Shown here one piece after another: positions 60,807 through 64,000 of a stretch of DNA of 64,000 nucleotides. Position numbers and translations under genes: made by a program. The notes below the pieces were generated by a model, which saw only the letters and a program-made list of their open reading frames with translations, had not been told where the DNA came from and ran no database searches. This DNA comes from Armatimonadetes bacterium Uphvl-Ar1 (lineage in GTDB: Bacteria; Armatimonadota; Fimbriimonadia; Fimbriimonadales; Fimbriimonadaceae): NCBI GenBank assembly GCA_002162075.1, contig CP021423.1:1178001-1242000 (forward strand), given 5' to 3'. Positions within the stretch are counted from its first letter, which is position 1. Each line of letters opens with the position of its first letter.

Positions 60807-61154
60807 ATGATTTCAGCACTTGTCGCCTTTGCGGTTATCACAGATTCCGTCACTTCCCAAAATCGGATCGAAGCCGCAGAATCGGAACTTGTTGCGGCAA
60901 AACAAGGCTATCTCGATGCAATCAAGAACAAAAGTGATCTTGAGGCTGCCGCGTTCAAGTACGCCGAGGTCGTGATGACTTCACCTGTTCTTGCTCCAAT
61001 GGAAAAGTATCCACTGGCTTTGGCCCTTTATCGCCAAACCCTGGCTATCAATCCAGATCACAAACAAGCCAAGGATCAATCACAACTCATCATCGATATC
61101 TACGCTGGTCTCGGGAAAGAACCAACTGATTTCGATCTGTCAAAAATCAAGTAA
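60807..61154 (+). CDS. Small exported TPR-like protein
   Basis: 115 residues with a signal peptide (MISALVAFAVITDSVTSQ) and a helical repeat region (AAAFKYAEVVMTSPVLAPME, then YPLALALYRQTLAINPDHKQ), which reads as one or two TPR repeats. ATG 60807 is preferred over TTG 60789 because the signal peptide begins there. It ends 24 bases before the membrane glycosyltransferase gene. Function unknown. Confidence 0.65.
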   Translation: MISALVAFAVITDSVTSQNRIEAAESELVAAKQGYLDAIKNKSDLEAAAFKYAEVVMTSPVLAPMEKYPLALALYRQTLAINPDHKQAKDQSQLIIDIYAGLGKEPTDFDLSKIK

Positions 61155-61165
61155 TCTCGCGTTCC

Positions 61166-61171
61166 TATACA
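61166..61171 (+). promoter_or_regulatory. -10 box for the GT-C gene
   Basis: TATACA seven bases before the ATG at 61179; leaderless type. Confidence 0.4.
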
Positions 61172-61178
61172 TAATTCC

Positions 61179-63074
61179 ATGAACGAATCCAGCCAGACCG
61201 AATATTCTCACATCATTCCTCGCTTTACGTTGCGCCTTGCAATTATCTTAACCATCATTGCCGCCGTGCCCTGGCTCCTCGCTACCCTGACTGCTCCCTC
61301 TAGTTCCGTTTACATTGGTGCCCAATTTTCTTCCGACGATCAAATGGTCTACAGCGCGTGGATGTATCAAGCCATGCAGGGCCAGTTCTTTTTCGATAAC
61401 CGATTTGCAATCGAACAGCAACCCGGCCTCACTGTCCACCTCTATTTTTGGCTCCTCGGCACGATTTCGATGGTTGTCAAAGGAGCTGGGGCACCCTTCG
61501 CCCTTGTTCTCGTGAACAATCTCGCCCGTCTCGCCTTCACATTTCTGTTCGTCATCTTGCTGGGTCGCTTTGTCCGCAAGCTTGACCTTCCGATTTACGT
61601 TGCAAAAACCGGGATGATTCTGGCGACGTTCGGCGGCGGACTCGGATTCATGGTGTGGGAAGCATTCGGTCGGCTCACCCCAAAGCAGAACTTTGTCTCC
61701 GGAATGCTAGAACAACGACTCCCGGTTGATGTCTGGCAACCCGAAGTATTCGTTTTTTCTTCAAGTCTCGTCAACGGGCTTTTCATGGTCAGCCTTTGCT
61801 TAATCCTGACCGCCCTCACCCAGGTCTGGGAAGCCCAAAAATCGTGGCGAGCCGTACCCCTCGGAGCGGGAGCGATGTTCCTCCTCATGAACATCCACAG
61901 CTACGATGTCCTCATTATTGCTTTCACACTTTTTGCATTTGCTGTTATTCAGCTCTGCCAAAAATCCCTTAACAAAGCCTGGGCCATCCGCGCCCTAGTA
62001 ATCGGTCTCGGCGCAATACCACCTGCACTGTGGTTCATGAATGTCTTACAAACCGACCAAGTCTTTCAAGCCAGGGCCGCCACGCTCACCTACTCCGGTA
62101 CATTTCGTCAACTCTTGTTCGGAATCTTGCCTCTCGTCCTCCTTGGACTCGTTTCATTCCAAAACCAAGAAGATAAATCACCCAAAAGATGGCTCGCCCC
62201 CGCCGGGATTCTCATCGTCCTGATTGGTTTGCTTCTAGGAGCGACGGGTTATGACCCAGAAAAATCCTATTTCCTTTCCGCCGACCTGTGGGCACTTGCC
62301 TTCGTCGCTCTGGTTGCTCCCCTCTTTTTCGCCCCCCGTGATCCCAAATGGCAGTTGCTTGCCGCGTGGGGTTGCGTTGGTCTCATCATTCCTTATTTCC
62401 CCCAGCTCTTCCAGCGAAAGCTCGCTATGGGCTTGGTTATCCCATGGGGTTTCCTTGCCGCATACGGGTTTCAATGGCTCACTGCGCAAATCCCGATGGG
62501 CAAAACAACTTCCGAGGAAGGCATCCGCATCCGCCGCAATGTCATTTCAGGGGTTCTCTTCGTTCTGTGTTGCGCCAGTAGTGTGTTCTGGTTCCAAAGA
62601 GAACTCCTCTATATTCGTCATAACATCACTTCAACAACCGTTCAACCTGTTTTTCTTCCTAGTGATGTCAACGATATCTCTCGGGAGCTTGCCAAGATTC
62701 CCGGTCGCAAAATCGTCATCGCTCGCCCCGGCATCCCTGGTCGCACCGACGAAAACCCCTGGACTGAACCCTACCTTCCTGACTTGAACCCCGTGTTTTC
62801 CGGATTCGCTGGAGCCTACTCATTCGCTGGGCACTGGTCAGAAACTCCCAAGTACGACGAACGAAGATACATTGCCGAAGGTATTTTCCGGCCCCTTGAC
62901 CCTGCCCAGATTGATCAATTTTTGCGTGATTCCCAAGCAACTCACCTCGTTCAGCCGATCCCAGAACTCTTCCCTGATCTCCCTGCCGGAGACCTCTCTC
63001 AAATCGGCCGTGTGCTTTATGAGGGCCGCTCTTACCGACTGATCGAAGTGGATCGCAATCGTCTCGAAAACTAA
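61179..63074 (+). CDS. GT-C-type membrane glycosyltransferase-like protein
   Basis: 631 residues with about twelve membrane helices between 18 and 480 and a soluble end (about 490-631). The first outer loop carries SSDDQMVYSAWMYQAMQGQF, whose Asp pair is where GT-C enzymes bind the metal and lipid-sugar, followed by EQQPGLTVHLYFWLLG. The C-terminal part has a QFLRDSQATHLVQPIPELFP stretch typical of this membrane family. It is related in plan to the 21115-23001 gene, but the sequences differ. The end overlaps the convergent VanW gene by four bases. Confidence 0.75.
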   Translation: MNESSQTEYSHIIPRFTLRLAIILTIIAAVPWLLATLTAPSSSVYIGAQFSSDDQMVYSAWMYQAMQGQFFFDNRFAIEQQPGLTVHLYFWLLGTISMVVKGAGAPFALVLVNNLARLAFTFLFVILLGRFVRKLDLPIYVAKTGMILATFGGGLGFMVWEAFGRLTPKQNFVSGMLEQRLPVDVWQPEVFVFSSSLVNGLFMVSLCLILTALTQVWEAQKSWRAVPLGAGAMFLLMNIHSYDVLIIAFTLFAFAVIQLCQKSLNKAWAIRALVIGLGAIPPALWFMNVLQTDQVFQARAATLTYSGTFRQLLFGILPLVLLGLVSFQNQEDKSPKRWLAPAGILIVLIGLLLGATGYDPEKSYFLSADLWALAFVALVAPLFFAPRDPKWQLLAAWGCVGLIIPYFPQLFQRKLAMGLVIPWGFLAAYGFQWLTAQIPMGKTTSEEGIRIRRNVISGVLFVLCCASSVFWFQRELLYIRHNITSTTVQPVFLPSDVNDISRELAKIPGRKIVIARPGIPGRTDENPWTEPYLPDLNPVFSGFAGAYSFAGHWSETPKYDERRYIAEGIFRPLDPAQIDQFLRDSQATHLVQPIPELFPDLPAGDLSQIGRVLYEGRSYRLIEVDRNRLEN

Positions 63075-64000
63075 CCTTCAGACGATCCTGGTAGTGAGGC
63101 AGGGGTTGACTCAACTGGAGGAGTTGCCTTCGGTGCAGGAGCTTTCGCTGACTTATTAACCGCGATGATCCTTGGACCGCCACGATATGTGCTCAGACCC
63201 AGGTCAATTCGCTCAACCAATTCTCCATCCTCATAAACAAGCTTCCACGTTCGCACTTGGCGTCCAGAACCGCCCCGATCAACGACTTTCCTGACCCCAA
63301 AGCCGAGCGAAGGGTCATGAACGACTTTCTCACCATTGGACCAACTTTTTAACAGTTTTGATTCAAGCTTGATTTCCTGGCCAATCGGCTTATGACCCAA
63401 AATTCTAAATGTAACGGCATTCTTTTCTGGAGCCGCTGCAATCGCAATCGGGAAATCAAAACTGTTTGTGACCTTAAAGTCCGGATTCGGATAGCTCACC
63501 GCCGCATCTTGACCCAAGGGAACATACGGTACGGGCAATGAGTGTGGAAACCGGGTATCAACCTTCAACCGAGTCCGGAGAGCGGCTCCATAAAGAGTTG
63601 TGCTGACCTGGCAAATCCCACCTCCGACATCGAAGTCATGCCGACCACTTACATAGACCCCGGCAACTTTGAACCCCTTCGCCGTTGTTCGCTGCCCTAA
63701 GTAACCATTAAAGCTAAACGATTCCCCGGGCATCAAAACCAGGCCATCAATCCGAGATGCCGCCAACCGAATATTCGCTGAACGGGCAACTTGTCCCCCA
63801 TTGAATTTAGTCGTAAAGCTCGACATCACTTCCTGAATCTTCTCAAGTTCATCATCCGGAACAGCTTTAGGCGCTCGTTCCAAAGGAATTGTCCCCTCAA
63901 ATCCATCTTTAACGGCTGTTGCAACGGCTTGGCCCACCCCTGCCTCATCCAGCTCCATAGAATTCTGCTCATAGGTCAATTGAATTTTGCCGCCCTCATA
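63071..64000 (-). CDS. VanW family protein, partial (5' end outside window)
   Basis: The frame is open to the window edge, so the gene begins beyond 64000. The visible part starts YEGGKIQLTYEQNS, probably the end of a peptidoglycan-binding-4-like domain. The VanW domain then runs from about 50 residues in: SANIRLAASRIDGLVLMPGE, FSFNGYLGQRTTAKGF, GGGICQVSTTLYGAAL, and PLGQDAAVSYPNPDF. A G5-like or linker segment (QEIKLESKLLKSW) and a proline/alanine-rich tail follow. This is the longer VanW type, as opposed to the single-domain copy at 35095. It is probably exported and works at the cell wall. Confidence 0.9.
   Translation of the reverse strand, partial: YEGGKIQLTYEQNSMELDEAGVGQAVATAVKDGFEGTIPLERAPKAVPDDELEKIQEVMSSFTTKFNGGQVARSANIRLAASRIDGLVLMPGESFSFNGYLGQRTTAKGFKVAGVYVSGRHDFDVGGGICQVSTTLYGAALRTRLKVDTRFPHSLPVPYVPLGQDAAVSYPNPDFKVTNSFDFPIAIAAAPEKNAVTFRILGHKPIGQEIKLESKLLKSWSNGEKVVHDPSLGFGVRKVVDRGGSGRQVRTWKLVYEDGELVERIDLGLSTYRGGPRIIAVNKSAKAPAPKATPPVESTPASLPGSSEG

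Noticed and set aside
1..64000. tRNA, rRNA, CRISPR arrays or insertion sequences
   Set aside because: All gaps between genes were read and are short; none shows a cloverleaf, repeat-spacer pattern or transposase.

Overview
The window is dense chromosomal DNA from a diderm bacterium. It has about 58 genes in short operons on both strands and no stretch over 300 bases without a gene; the longest non-coding piece is a 210-base riboswitch leader at 6860-7071. The best guess is an Armatimonadota lineage near Fimbriimonas. This is inference from the mix of families: KDO synthesis, two VanW proteins, a Pup-ligase-family enzyme, an isolated hrcA, a prepilin and a c-di-AMP riboswitch. No rRNA or tRNA was seen to confirm it. 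No prophage, IS element or CRISPR array was found.

Layout. 1-5.1 kb: kdsA, a class II aldolase, hisS and four small envelope or unknown genes. 5.1-9.3 kb: leuB; a c-di-AMP riboswitch driving two small genes, the second resembling phage Acb2/Tad1 cyclic-nucleotide sponges; a VirK-like gene; a secreted hydrolase and a prepilin. 9.3-17.6 kb: cyclophilin plus dipeptide-type permeases, dapA, a BAX-inhibitor-like protein, and a C39 peptidase with a MacA/MacB-type pair. 17.7-25.2 kb: livF, rimI, tsaD, a Xer recombinase, a membrane glycosyltransferase and an acyl-CoA dehydrogenase. 25.3-31.5 kb: an ArsR regulator fused to a CarH-like B12 light sensor, infC-rpmI-rplT, and a beta-oxidation/ETF operon. 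31.5-41.9 kb: a five-gene envelope operon with alpha-2-macroglobulin, VanW, GH20 and a serine hydrolase. 41.9-51.1 kb: metY, a two-domain metH, an acyltransferase-like membrane protein, SLBB export protein, a VanX-like dipeptidase and a large secreted protein. 51.2-64 kb: BMP lipoprotein, PafA-family protein, GT-D transferase, hrcA, a DUF4129/DUF4350 operon, a second membrane glycosyltransferase and a VanW protein cut by the window end.

Two features run through the whole window. First, many operon-leading genes carry a TANAAT-type -10 box only 6-8 nt before the start codon, which indicates leaderless or near-leaderless mRNAs and helps fix several starts. Second, three genes (class II aldolase, a secreted protein, etfB) are broken by one-base shifts at G or C runs. 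That pattern looks more like homopolymer read errors than real decay.

Most striking: the c-di-AMP riboswitch placed upstream of a sponge-like protein, and the ArsR/B12-photoreceptor fusion with the CarH W-x9-EH signature.
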